From a virus, in IMG/VR virus record IMGVR_UViG_3300028423_000861, positions 62,001 through 126,000 of that record: DNA of 64,000 nucleotides; one strand, written 5' to 3'. The translations under genes and the position numbers were made by a program. Under the pieces are notes generated by a model. The model had not been told where the DNA came from and made no database searches. It saw only the letters and a list, made by a program, of their open reading frames with translations. This document shows, one piece after another, positions 45,477 through 52,336 of this stretch. Position 1 is the first letter of the stretch, and the number at the start of each line of letters is the position of its first letter.

Positions 45477-45552
45477 TGGTAGCGGGTGCCGGATTCGAAC
45501 CGACGACCTAGTGGTTATGAGCCACTCGAGCTGCCCACTGCTCCAACCCGCA
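45477..45552 (-). tRNA. initiator-type tRNA-fMet(CAU)
   Basis: U1-U72 mismatch at the acceptor end followed by GCGGG/CCCGC, D-arm GAGC/GCUC, loop CUCAUAA, and T-arm GUCGG-UUCGAAU-CCGGC. The 1-72 mismatch and body follow bacterial initiator tRNA. Confidence 0.85.
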
Positions 45553-45639
45553 ACTGTTTGCTGGACTCTTTGTAAGGTTGCGAACCTTTTATTTGTTTAC
45601 GCATCTATCATAACAACCCAGATGCAACCAGCTAATTCA

Positions 45640-45724
45640 TGGTGGGAGAGTGTGGAATCGAACCACGCGCTTTTACACTCCAGTTTTACAGACCTTCTGT
45701 AGGGACCACCTACTGAACTCTCCC
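45640..45724 (-). tRNA. tRNA-Tyr(GUA)-like, weak anticodon stem
   Basis: GGGAGAG/CUCUCCC acceptor, class II variable arm, loop CUGUAAA, A73 CCA; the anticodon stem AAGGU/ACUGG has two mismatches, and ACAGA/UCUGU can form instead. Confidence 0.55.
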
Positions 45725-45733
45725 ATGTATTTT

Positions 45734-45810
45734 TGGTAGTCGAGGAAGGAATCGAACCTTCATAAGACGGTTATCGGCCGCCCGCAATTGACCAACTCTG
45801 CCACACGACT
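45734..45810 (-). tRNA. tRNA-Ile(GAU) with C33
   Basis: AGUCGUG/CUCGACU acceptor (one mismatch), loop CCGAUAA in which the nearly universal U33 is C, A73 CCA. Confidence 0.8.
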
Positions 45811-45816
45811 ATATTC

Positions 45817-45895
45817 TGGTGCCTCTGGGAAGAGTCGAACTTCCGACAGACAAGCCTTATCAGGACTCCGCTCTAACCAACTGAGCTACAGAGGC
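45817..45895 (-). tRNA. tRNA-Ile(GAU)
   Basis: GCCUCUG/CAGAGGC acceptor, loop CUGAUAA, A73 CCA; standard body. Confidence 0.92.
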
Positions 45896-45901
45896 AAATA
45901 T

Positions 45902-45980
45902 TGGTAGCGGGAGTGGGATTTGCACCCACGTCGATCGGCTTATGAGACCGATGCTGGCAACTACTCCAGTCCATCCCGAC
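45902..45980 (-). tRNA. tRNA-Met(CAU) or Ile(k2CAU), third elongator type
   Basis: GUCGGGA/UCCCGCU acceptor with mismatches, loop CUCAUAA, T-loop UGCAAAU, A73 CCA. Confidence 0.75.
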
Positions 45981-45999
45981 ATGATTCTTTAAAACGGGC

Positions 46000-46087
46000 A
46001 GCGAGGGGATTTGCACCAGGTCCCTAAACCCTCTCCTCTTTTTCACTGACTAGGGAATCAGCTACTCTAGCGCCTTGCACTGCCACT
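46000..46087 (-). tRNA. degenerate class II tRNA
   Basis: Perfect acceptor GGCAGUG/CGCUGCC, arm GCUGA/UCAGU with an 8-nt loop UUCCCUAG, T-like arm with UGCAAAU. No CCA. Anticodon uncertain (CCC possible). Confidence 0.35.
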
Positions 46088-46090
46088 AAC

Positions 46091-46166
46091 TGGCGGATGT
46101 GAAGGGATTCGAACCCTCGCATGGCGGATCGACAATCCGCTGTGTTAACCACTTCACCACACATCC
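46091..46166 (-). tRNA. tRNA-Asp(GUC), second copy
   Basis: GGAUGUG/CACAUCC acceptor, loop UUGUCGA, G73 CCA. Confidence 0.93.
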
Positions 46167-46186
46167 AAATCTTCTTGCTCAACGAC

Positions 46187-46259
46187 AATTTACATACAGG
46201 AATCGAACCTGTGTCCCCCGGTTTTTGGCCGGGCGGCATATCCACTAGCCCAATGTAGC
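46187..46259 (-). tRNA. tRNA, undetermined, loop CCAAAAA
   Basis: UACAU/AUGUA acceptor core, CCCGG/CCGGG anticodon stem with loop CCAAAAA (C33; triplet AAA), T-arm ACAGG-UUCGAUU-CCUGU. No CCA encoded. Confidence 0.5.
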
Positions 46260-46438
46260 ACAAACATGTTCCGTGTTGCAGAACAGAACACATAAGGGTC
46301 TTTGAGCAAAGGTGCTGCAACACACCTATTCAAATTCAGCCGGAAGTTTCTTTTAACGTGCTGCCGGATCAGACACACAATTGCAATGGATGTGTAGTAT
46401 TCGTTGGCGCCCCACCCATCTTATTGCAAAATGGTATT

Positions 46439-46511
46439 TGGCACCCTCGAGAAGAATCGAACTTCTGTAAGCTGGCTTCGTAGACCTGCCACCGGATCCA
46501 CCGGCGAGGGT
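46439..46511 (-). tRNA. tRNA-Arg(ACG)
   Basis: ACCCUCG/CGAGGGU acceptor, loop CUACGAA, G73 CCA; a further C-G pair could extend the acceptor. Confidence 0.85.
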
Positions 46512-46512
46512 G

Positions 46513-46674
46513 TTATAGTAATTCTTTACTCTGGAATATTTCGTAATTTACTTGTTCATCTAAACGATCACTCACTAAATTTTTAGGTTGGTTACGCTCG
46601 GCCTCTTCCCGCGTTTCGAACGGGCCATGAACTCGACTGTAATACCATCCGTTTTCTTTTACATACCACAACAT
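46513..46674 (-). CDS. hypothetical protein, 53 aa
   Basis: MLWYVKENGWYYSRVHGPFETREEAER...: resembles short SPOR/YcfA-like beta-alpha units; AAAGGAGAG Shine-Dalgarno. Unknown function. Confidence 0.55.
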   Translation of the reverse strand: MLWYVKENGWYYSRVHGPFETREEAERNQPKNLVSDRLDEQVNYEIFQSKELL

Positions 46675-46701
46675 CAAGCTCTCCTTTCTTTATAAAATTT
46701 T

Positions 46702-46778
46702 TGGCAAGGGTGGAGGGAATCGAACCCCCGTCGCAAGGTTTTGGAGACCCGCAGCTTATCCAATTAGAACACACCCCC
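46702..46778 (-). tRNA. tRNA-Trp(CCA), second copy
   Basis: GGGGGUG/CACCCUU acceptor with two G-U pairs, loop CUCCAAA, G73 CCA; full-size body. Confidence 0.88.
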
Positions 46779-46785
46779 ATTATTT

Positions 46786-46863
46786 TGGCTGGCAGAGTGG
46801 GACTCGAACCCACCTTATTCTCGGTTAACAGCCGAGCGCGATCACCTGGATTGCTTTCTGCCA
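46786..46863 (-). tRNA. tRNA-Asn(GUU)
   Basis: UGGCAGA/UCUGCCA acceptor, loop CUGUUAA, G73 CCA. Confidence 0.92.
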
Positions 46864-46873
46864 ATAATCTCTA

Positions 46874-46923
46874 GGTCCAGTATGGCCGTTACCACGTGGG
46901 TCTGCCGCCACTTGAATACTGGA
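46874..46923 (-). repeat. hairpin between tRNAs
   Basis: GTCCAGTAT / ATACTGGAC, 9 bp perfect, closing a 32-nt loop; no T-arm. One of several hairpin-closed elements in gaps of the tRNA cluster. Confidence 0.6.
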
Positions 46924-46977
46924 CTTCTGGCCCTTGCAGAACAAGCTATCCACTAGAGGGCATGTTGGTTTATAATT

Positions 46978-47073
46978 TGGCTGAGCCTAGCCCGGATTCG
47001 AACCGTGCTTCCTATGCTCGAGATACTGTGCACCTCTCTCAAGTTTGCTTTACCCTGTCTAAGCTATAAGCCC
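46978..47073 (-). tRNA. tRNA-like, extended central stem
   Basis: GGGCUUA/UAGGCUC acceptor, D-arm, T-arm with UUCGAAU and an encoded CCA, but the centre forms a 7-bp stem CUUGAGA/UCUCGAG with a 13-nt loop instead of a normal anticodon arm. Confidence 0.4.
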
Positions 47074-47154
47074 ATAATTATTATGTGATTGGCTCTTGAC
47101 CCTTCATCGGGCGACTTAGCCTTGCGGTGTCTTATAGACTACAAGGCACCATGT

Positions 47155-47229
47155 TGGCTGCGCAGGTAGGATTCGAACCTACGACCAAGTGATTAACAGT
47201 CACCTGCTCTGCCACTGAGCTACTGCGCA
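47155..47229 (-). tRNA. tRNA-Asn(GUU), second copy
   Basis: UGCGCAG/CUGCGCA acceptor, loop CUGUUAA, G73 CCA. Confidence 0.93.
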
Positions 47230-47270
47230 ATAATTTCTTGCGACTTACGGGTTCTTCACCCTGCGCTAGT

Positions 47271-47392
47271 ATTCTGATCACAACTGCTATAAAGTGCTCT
47301 GCCTGGTTTCGAACCTTCGGCCAGCATCAGGCCTACAACCTACCGCACTGCTGTATGGGAAGCAGGAGATTTATAGCATGTGAAATCAGAAT
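47271..47392 (-). ncRNA. hairpin-closed RNA element A
   Basis: Outer helix AUUCUGAU/AUCAGAAU, internal loop, inner helix UGCUAUAAA/UUUAUAGCA. The apex holds a CUGCU/AGCAG hairpin and a T-arm-like sequence. First of three related elements (A, C, D). Confidence 0.6.
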
Positions 47393-47406
47393 AGCTTTTT
47401 AGTTAA

Positions 47407-47480
47407 TGTATAAGATATCATCGCCGTTTTGTCTCTGTACAGGCGTAATCCTGCACAGAGGAACTTAGATATCTTATACA
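47407..47480 (-). ncRNA. hairpin-closed RNA element B
   Basis: 13-bp perfect outer helix (UGUAUAAGAUAUC/GAUAUCUUAUACA) enclosing an 11-bp hairpin CUCUGUGCAGG/CCUGUACAGAG with loop AUUACG. Confidence 0.65.
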
Positions 47481-47491
47481 ATAACCAACTC

Positions 47492-47597
47492 TACTTTCAG
47501 CTGCACTATTTGTCAAAGGCGGTCTCGAACCGTCCCGACAACAGTGACAATCTGCCATCGGTGCTCCATATGCAATCCTATAGTGCATGTGAAAGTA
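47492..47597 (-). ncRNA. hairpin-closed RNA element C
   Basis: Outer helix UACUUUCA/UGAAAGUA, 2x2 internal loop (CA/GC), inner helix UGCACUAU/AUAGUGCA; inside UUGUCA/UGACAA and a T-arm-like hairpin with loop UUCGAGA. Confidence 0.65.
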
Positions 47598-47605
47598 AAC
47601 TCTAC

Positions 47606-47764
47606 TTTCATCTGCTGATACATGATGGAGTCGAACCATCTCGGCGGGCCGTCGCCCTATTCGCTACACCGCGTATAAAGAAGGAATCGAACCTTCGCAC
47701 AGTCACCAAGACCCTAGTCCGGAATCGAACCGGATTACCTTACCACGTGCATCAGCATATGAAA
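47606..47764 (-). ncRNA. hairpin-closed RNA element D
   Basis: Outer helix UUUCAU/AUGAAA, 2x2 internal loop, inner helix GCUGAU/AUCAGC; the interior contains three T-arm-like hairpins (UCCGG, GAAGG and GAUGG stems with UUCGAYU loops). Confidence 0.6.
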
Positions 47765-47976
47765 ACAGAATCAGTCTTCACTACCATTCGGTCTTCTGCG
47801 GGCATTTCAGCCGACATTCTCTCGTGCTAGAAGGAAGTCCTGGGCAACTGGGCCCTCTAGCAGTTGAAAGGAGCACTCCCGGGGTGGTTAGTCCCATTAT
47901 GGCGAGCTGATATGTCGCTACTTGGCGACGCTCCTGTGTTTCGTAACAACCAACTGTGTCGCTTGCTACATGTTCT
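47765..47976 (-). other. non-coding transcribed leader of the tRNA/hairpin array
   Basis: No ORF. Lies between promoter and element D; has stems GUCGC-CAAGUA-GCGAC and GCUAGA/UCUAGC. Confidence 0.45.
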
Positions 47977-48005
47977 AAAGTAAGACATCTTGGTTTAAAT
48001 GTCAA
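47977..48005 (-). promoter_or_regulatory. sigma70-type promoter of the hairpin array
   Basis: TTGACA (48000-48005), 17 bp, TACTTT (47977-47982); reads into elements D to A and tRNA-Asn. Confidence 0.6.
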
Positions 48006-48015
48006 CTACTTTTTT

Positions 48016-48181
48016 AAAAAATTTCTTCTTTTTTTGAAACTTTATAAAACAGTAGTTTGGTATCCCCGACTGGATTCGAACCAGCACCCTCCAGAGTGAA
48101 AATCTGGCGTCCAAGACCATTTAGACCGCGGGGACATCTTTCTTCGTCTTCTTCGTCTTCTTCTTCGTGTTCGTCTTCCAT
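48016..48181 (-). CDS. acidic leader ORF running into tRNA-Glu
   Basis: AGGAG then ATG at 48181 opens a 55-codon frame: 15 residues of almost pure Glu/Asp (EDEHEEEDEEDEE), then translation across the tRNA-Glu gene. A Glu-codon-rich leader next to the tRNA reading GAA is suggestive, but it may be chance. Confidence 0.3.
48058..48135 (-). tRNA. tRNA-Glu(UUC)
   Basis: GUCCCCG/CGGGGAU acceptor, anticodon arm CCAGA-UUUUCAC-UCUGG, A73 CCA. Confidence 0.94.
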
Positions 48182-48198
48182 TACATTGCTCCTAGACT

Positions 48199-48232
48199 AA
48201 AAAACCCTCCTAAGCTTTTTGCTTGGAGGGTT
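48199..48232 (-). terminator. rho-independent terminator
   Basis: AACCCTCC...GGAGGGTT with loop and TTTTTT on the minus strand, after the 49-aa gene and before tRNA-Glu. Confidence 0.85.
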
Positions 48233-48261
48233 GCTTGAGTATACTATCTGATCTAGTTCAG

Positions 48262-48411
48262 CTAGTCTCTTGCACCCTCCCCAATAGGCTCAAAGCGATC
48301 TCCATCGAGGCGTGACTGCATAATGCCATAATTCAACGCCCAGCTTTGTTCGCTGGTATTCAGACCTTTGACGGCCTTGTTGAATATGATATGTGACATT
48401 GTTGTTTGCAT
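48262..48411 (-). CDS. hypothetical protein, 49 aa
   Basis: MQTTMSHIIFNKAVKGLNTSEQSW..., followed by a strong terminator, so a monocistronic small gene. Unknown function. Confidence 0.55.
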   Translation of the reverse strand: MQTTMSHIIFNKAVKGLNTSEQSWALNYGIMQSRLDGDRFEPIGEGARD

Positions 48412-48605
48412 TACTATCTCTGTTTGATGTAGCAGCTTTTGCTGTTACGTTTATTTATCTCTTGTTAATCAACATACGCTAAAAAATCTAACTCGTCAAC
48501 AACTTTTTTTGTTTTTTTTGACGGCAACATGTCGTCGCCGCCATGTTCTTCAATATAGTGCTTGGTGACACAAAGGTCAAGAACTTTTTTAAAATAATTT
48601 TTGCT

Positions 48606-49730
48606 TCACATATAATTGCTGTTAATCATTTTACGAACACGCTCGGAATCAATGGGTTGTGTCTCGCACAGGCCATCAATGATCCGCACACACGATGTTT
48701 TCCACATAGTGTTGTAATCTACTCCCTGCCGCCGCCAGTCATGATAACCTTCTTTCCTAGCAGCTTCCATCGCTAGATCGTTTTGTTTGATAAATTCTTG
48801 GAGTGGGTACAGAACACCGTTTTGATCATAGTATCTTGCTGAGTCGGGACCCACAAGAAAATATTTGTCTTTGCCGATCTTGGGTAGTGATTCCCCCCTT
48901 GCAATGATTTTTTTCACTTGCATCTTGCTTTTACGGAAATCAATTTCATTATCAACATTAACATATTTTGCAAATCTCTCTTCAAGACTCACTTGTTTGT
49001 AGATATGCATTGGTCCTACGTTTCGGCCTTCGAGATGATCCGGAACAATCTTATAAAATTCACGTTCAACATGTTTCTCAAAATCTTCAGGATTATCCGA
49101 GAAAAAACTAAGGAAACCATTACGCGGAACGCTTATTGTGCCGCGTTCGGCCGTTAGTTTTTCGTCAATTACACGCTCACCAATTGGAATGATATATTCA
49201 ACATTATAATATCCAATATACAACCAATCTCCCCACGTATTGGAAACCACATCACCAGGTTGATGATCTAGTGTGGTTTTTTGCTTTTTCTTGTCATGTT
49301 TTTTGACTTCACTCTTGGCTTTTTCAAATGCTTTATCTGCTGAACGAATCAAACGGTTATTCGCACCATCTCGAATCCAGACCAATTCGTCTTTGATTTT
49401 TCCGTGATTGATTTCACAGTTAAGAATTAGATCAACAAGATTGGGAATATAAATTTCCAGTTCAAACCCACGAGGATCAACTACTCTTACAACTTTATTA
49501 TCAGTTACATAACGACCAGACCACCCAACAATTTCAAACCCGGTCATAGGCTTGTTATCATAAACCTTTCCTTCTCGTCCAGCCCAACGACGAGCCGTAG
49601 CTTTTCTTTTCTTAGCACCGCTATCGTCACCATCTGGGACAGCAAATGCTAGAGGTTTTCCACTACAGGTATCTGATTTACCGGTAGTGATATAATATTT
49701 GTCAAAATATTTAGGATTCGAGAGCTTCAT
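48606..49730 (-). CDS. hypothetical protein, 374 aa
   Basis: Basic N-terminal part (KKRKATARRWAGREG), a Lys-rich helix (KSEVKKHDKKKQK) and an alpha/beta C-terminal region. ATG 49730 overlaps the previous stop. Length and charge suggest nucleic acid contact, but no family is recognised. Confidence 0.65.
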   Translation of the reverse strand: MKLSNPKYFDKYYITTGKSDTCSGKPLAFAVPDGDDSGAKKRKATARRWAGREGKVYDNKPMTGFEIVGWSGRYVTDNKVVRVVDPRGFELEIYIPNLVDLILNCEINHGKIKDELVWIRDGANNRLIRSADKAFEKAKSEVKKHDKKKQKTTLDHQPGDVVSNTWGDWLYIGYYNVEYIIPIGERVIDEKLTAERGTISVPRNGFLSFFSDNPEDFEKHVEREFYKIVPDHLEGRNVGPMHIYKQVSLEERFAKYVNVDNEIDFRKSKMQVKKIIARGESLPKIGKDKYFLVGPDSARYYDQNGVLYPLQEFIKQNDLAMEAARKEGYHDWRRQGVDYNTMWKTSCVRIIDGLCETQPIDSERVRKMINSNYM

Positions 49731-50049
49731 CACCAGACTCCAGGTCTTTGTTGCCATTCAATCTATCTTGAATTTCTGATACTGGAACAATACTATGAGC
49801 ACTGTGCACTGATGATTGCTGTTGCTCATAAAGCCACTCGGTAACCTTGTGGGTGGGCCAGAGTGCTATTTGTCCAATCGTGTCTGCAACATGAACAATG
49901 CCGATCATAATCAAACCAAACAGCACGAATGGTAAGAACAAAACAAATGTCATGATCGAAGCCAATTTGATTAGATAAACTTGTCTAACATATTGACGAA
50001 TTTCAGGACATTTACGATAAACTTCGATGTCTTTAAATATTTTTTTCAT
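49711..50049 (-). CDS. membrane protein, 112 aa
   Basis: Basic start MKKIFKDIEVYRK, one long hydrophobic helix (IKLASIMTFVLFLPFVLFGLIMIGIV) and an acidic tail. ATG 50049; the longer frame through tRNA-Cys is rejected. Confidence 0.6.
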   Translation of the reverse strand: MKKIFKDIEVYRKCPEIRQYVRQVYLIKLASIMTFVLFLPFVLFGLIMIGIVHVADTIGQIALWPTHKVTEWLYEQQQSSVHSAHSIVPVSEIQDRLNGNKDLESGDEALES

Positions 50050-50062
50050 GATATACCTGCAA

Positions 50063-50148
50063 TGGAGTTGCGGGCGAGAGTCGAACTCGCTAGGTGTTAG
50101 CCTGCCTTGGATTTGCAATCCAGCCCCTTACCGTCCGGGCCCCGCAAC
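50063..50148 (-). tRNA. tRNA-Cys(GCA) with long variable arm
   Basis: GUUGCGG/CCGCAAC acceptor, loop UUGCAAA, D-arm CCC/GGG, variable region AGG...CCU of about 15 nt, U73 CCA. The other tRNA-Cys (35653) is class I. Confidence 0.85.
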
Positions 50149-50151
50149 ATC

Positions 50152-50181
50152 TGCCAGGAGTTAAAACTCCTGGCATTTGGG
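50152..50181 (-). terminator. hairpin, possible terminator
   Basis: TGCCAGGAGT-TTTA-ACTCCTGGCA, 10 bp, immediately after the metallothionein-like gene; only a weak U-tract follows. Confidence 0.5.
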
Positions 50182-50184
50182 TGT

Positions 50185-50301
50185 TTAACCGCCCCAACCT
50201 TCAATGGCGCTTTCGCGACATGAACAGTCAGGACCACATTTGCATGATTCACCACATGGGCAAACATCAAGCAAACTGTCTCTATAACCTTCTCTAAACA
50301 T
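50185..50301 (-). CDS. metallothionein-like Cys-rich peptide, 38 aa
   Basis: DVCPCGESCKCGPDCSC gives six Cys in CxCGxxCxCGxxCxC spacing, the metal-thiolate pattern of small metallothioneins. ATG 50301 follows AGGAG. It would bind Zn, Cu or Cd; metal unknown. Confidence 0.65.
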   Translation of the reverse strand: MFREGYRDSLLDVCPCGESCKCGPDCSCRESAIEGWGG

Positions 50302-50340
50302 GTTAGTCTCCTGTTGCTGGCTATTTATCAGCAACATCAT

Positions 50341-50371
50341 TATGATGCATTTTGATATGATGCATTTTGAT
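50341..50371. repeat. 15-bp direct repeat
   Basis: Two tandem copies of ATGATGCATTTTGAT-type sequence upstream of the metallothionein-like gene. Confidence 0.7.
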
Positions 50372-50388
50372 AAAGAATTTGTCAACTG

Positions 50389-51138
50389 TTATTTGTTATA
50401 CTCGGTAAGTTCTTGATCACCAAATGCTAGCTTGAACATAGTGGCATGTTCAGGGTTGCTAAATCCCAAGGTAAAATCATTACCGAACTTGCTGAAAATT
50501 TGATATTCATGGCTACTGGTATTATCTTGTAACCATTCAATGGTCTTTGCAAAATTAAGTTCATTCAACAAAAACAAATCTCTAGGAACGCGAGTCCAGA
50601 GTATTTGTTTTGCAATGCGACGCGGGTTGAGTGAACTAATATTTTTAAGCCCCAAGGCATGTTTTTCGATTTTAGTTGCTGTCATGTATCCAAGAGACTG
50701 CGACTTACATTTAACTTCAATAACATATTTGGATAAACATTTGTTCGTCGGAGACAAAGGACTCGGTTTAAAAACGACCTTGATACTAGGAACACTTTCC
50801 GAAAAATCAAATGGATTATCAGTCAGTCCATACATATCACAATACATTTTTTCGATAAACCGTGATGTTTTTTTATAATACATTTTGAGTGGTGGATAAC
50901 CACTACCAAAAATAGAATCTAGGCGTTTTGTAGGAATCCGGATTTCATAAGACATGTTATTATCAGATGTTACTCTTTTTCTTGGATTTCGCTTTTTCGG
51001 AAAATTTTTCTTTTTTATACTAGAGGACCTTGTAAAAAGATCCTCTAGTTGTTTTTCACGCTCACGTGCTCTTTTGAGAGCGTTGTGAACCCACTGTTTT
51101 CGATTAGCTTCGTTCAAACCGACCATGCGCTGCCGCAT
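50389..51138 (-). CDS. hypothetical protein, 249 aa
   Basis: N-terminal Lys/Arg-rich region (KKKNFPKKRNPRKR), then an alpha/beta domain. Start uncertain: ATG 51138, 51126 or a TTG at 51159; none has a good Shine-Dalgarno. Unknown function. Confidence 0.6.
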   Translation of the reverse strand: MRQRMVGLNEANRKQWVHNALKRAREREKQLEDLFTRSSSIKKKNFPKKRNPRKRVTSDNNMSYEIRIPTKRLDSIFGSGYPPLKMYYKKTSRFIEKMYCDMYGLTDNPFDFSESVPSIKVVFKPSPLSPTNKCLSKYVIEVKCKSQSLGYMTATKIEKHALGLKNISSLNPRRIAKQILWTRVPRDLFLLNELNFAKTIEWLQDNTSSHEYQIFSKFGNDFTLGFSNPEHATMFKLAFGDQELTEYNK

Positions 51139-51592
51139 CTGCTCCAAAACTAGCTGCAAAACTTTCAGGCTTGAGCTTGATCTGTTCTTCAGGAAGACCT
51201 GTTACACCAAGAACATATCCAGCCGCTTCGCTAGCAGCACAGTTTGAACCGTGCTTGGGATCAGTGTTGATATCCAAGTGAACTTCGATATCAAACTCAT
51301 CAATAAATGGAATTAGCTGTGTGTAAAGTTCACATACCTTTTGAACTTCTTTCATCATCCGCATCTTGGGACGGTTGATTTTAAGATCATAATCGGGTTC
51401 TGTGCTGATGTGACTGAACAAGCGGCATCCATTCTTTCCATTCATATGGATAATGAATACTGTCGCATAGTTTGCATACCAGCGACCATTCTTGCGTGTT
51501 CTCACACTGTCACAACCGAAATATATTTTGGTGTTTGTATCTAACGTAGACAGCAATTCTACGATTTCTTCAACTTGATCCTGACTGAACAT
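51104..51592 (-). CDS. RNase H-like protein, YkuK/DUF458 type
   Basis: 162 residues. KIYFGCDSVRTRKNGRWYANYATVFIIHMNGKNG and EVHLDINTDPKHGSN..AASEAAGYVLG follow the DUF458 ribonuclease-H-like pattern with Asp at strand 1 and later acidic residues. Possible RNA or DNA nuclease. Confidence 0.7.
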   Translation of the reverse strand: MFSQDQVEEIVELLSTLDTNTKIYFGCDSVRTRKNGRWYANYATVFIIHMNGKNGCRLFSHISTEPDYDLKINRPKMRMMKEVQKVCELYTQLIPFIDEFDIEVHLDINTDPKHGSNCAASEAAGYVLGVTGLPEEQIKLKPESFAASFGADAAAHGRFERS

Positions 51593-51707
51593 TTTCTATC
51601 TCATTTCTACTTTTCCTGTTGTGCGTTTTAGAAAATAATTTTACAATTGTTACATACTCTGAATGTTTGTCAACACATTTTTATTTAGTGTGTAATCCCA
51701 AGGTTAT

Positions 51708-52040
51708 CTAAAGAATGTTGTTTTTTATAAACTCTCGCTCGTCTTCAGTGAGAACTACGTAACAATATGTTTGGAGACGTTGTGGTGTTTGCCACCATTT
51801 ATCAGGATAGGTATAATCCCCAAGTGGCAACGCGCCAATTTTTCCATTACCTTCATGTCCGTCAAACTTCCCAATGTTCTTTGGTCCGATACTTGCATTG
51901 TGTGACCAAGACCAAATCCAGTCATCCGTTGCAAGATTGTCAGGAGGTAAAGTATCCCAAACGAGACGTTCGCGCATGGTGTCACGATATTCTTTTGACC
52001 ACATCCACTTCCCGTCTTTACGTTGTGTAAATTTTTCCAT
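51708..52040 (-). CDS. hypothetical protein, 110 aa
   Basis: Trp-rich (MWSKEYRDTMRERLVWDTL, DDWIWSWSHN). Its TAA overlaps nothing known; operon with 52040-52336. Unknown function. Confidence 0.6.
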   Translation of the reverse strand: MEKFTQRKDGKWMWSKEYRDTMRERLVWDTLPPDNLATDDWIWSWSHNASIGPKNIGKFDGHEGNGKIGALPLGDYTYPDKWWQTPQRLQTYCYVVLTEDEREFIKNNIL

Positions 52041-52336
52041 TAGTAGATCTTGACCTTATTTGGTTTAAATTTACGATCAAAGCGGTTGGTGGTTCCCATG
52101 AGGGCAAAGTGATCATTCTCATCAACTGCATAGACCATTGCTGCTCTGACACGTGGAAGATGTTGATCATCATACACGGTCTCAGCAAAATTTACAACTT
52201 CTTCAAAATTTTCGTTAGAATAGTAAACACGGCTGTTCTTTTGAGGAACGTGCAAAACCACATTGTAATACACTGCGTTCTTACGAACTACCTCGTCAGC
52301 TGCATCTTGATCACTCATCTGTCCTTTGCGCGGCAT
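52040..52336 (-). CDS. hypothetical protein, 98 aa
   Basis: MPRKGQMSDQDAADEVVRKNAVYYNVVLHV...; alpha/beta, basic C-terminus. Overlaps both neighbours. Confidence 0.6.
   Translation of the reverse strand: MPRKGQMSDQDAADEVVRKNAVYYNVVLHVPQKNSRVYYSNENFEEVVNFAETVYDDQHLPRVRAAMVYAVDENDHFALMGTTNRFDRKFKPNKVKIY

Noticed and set aside
37117-50148. CRISPR array
   Set aside because: Repeated GATTCGAAC/GTTCGAATC motifs in the tRNA cluster are T-arms at irregular spacing; there are no identical repeats with regular spacers and no cas genes.
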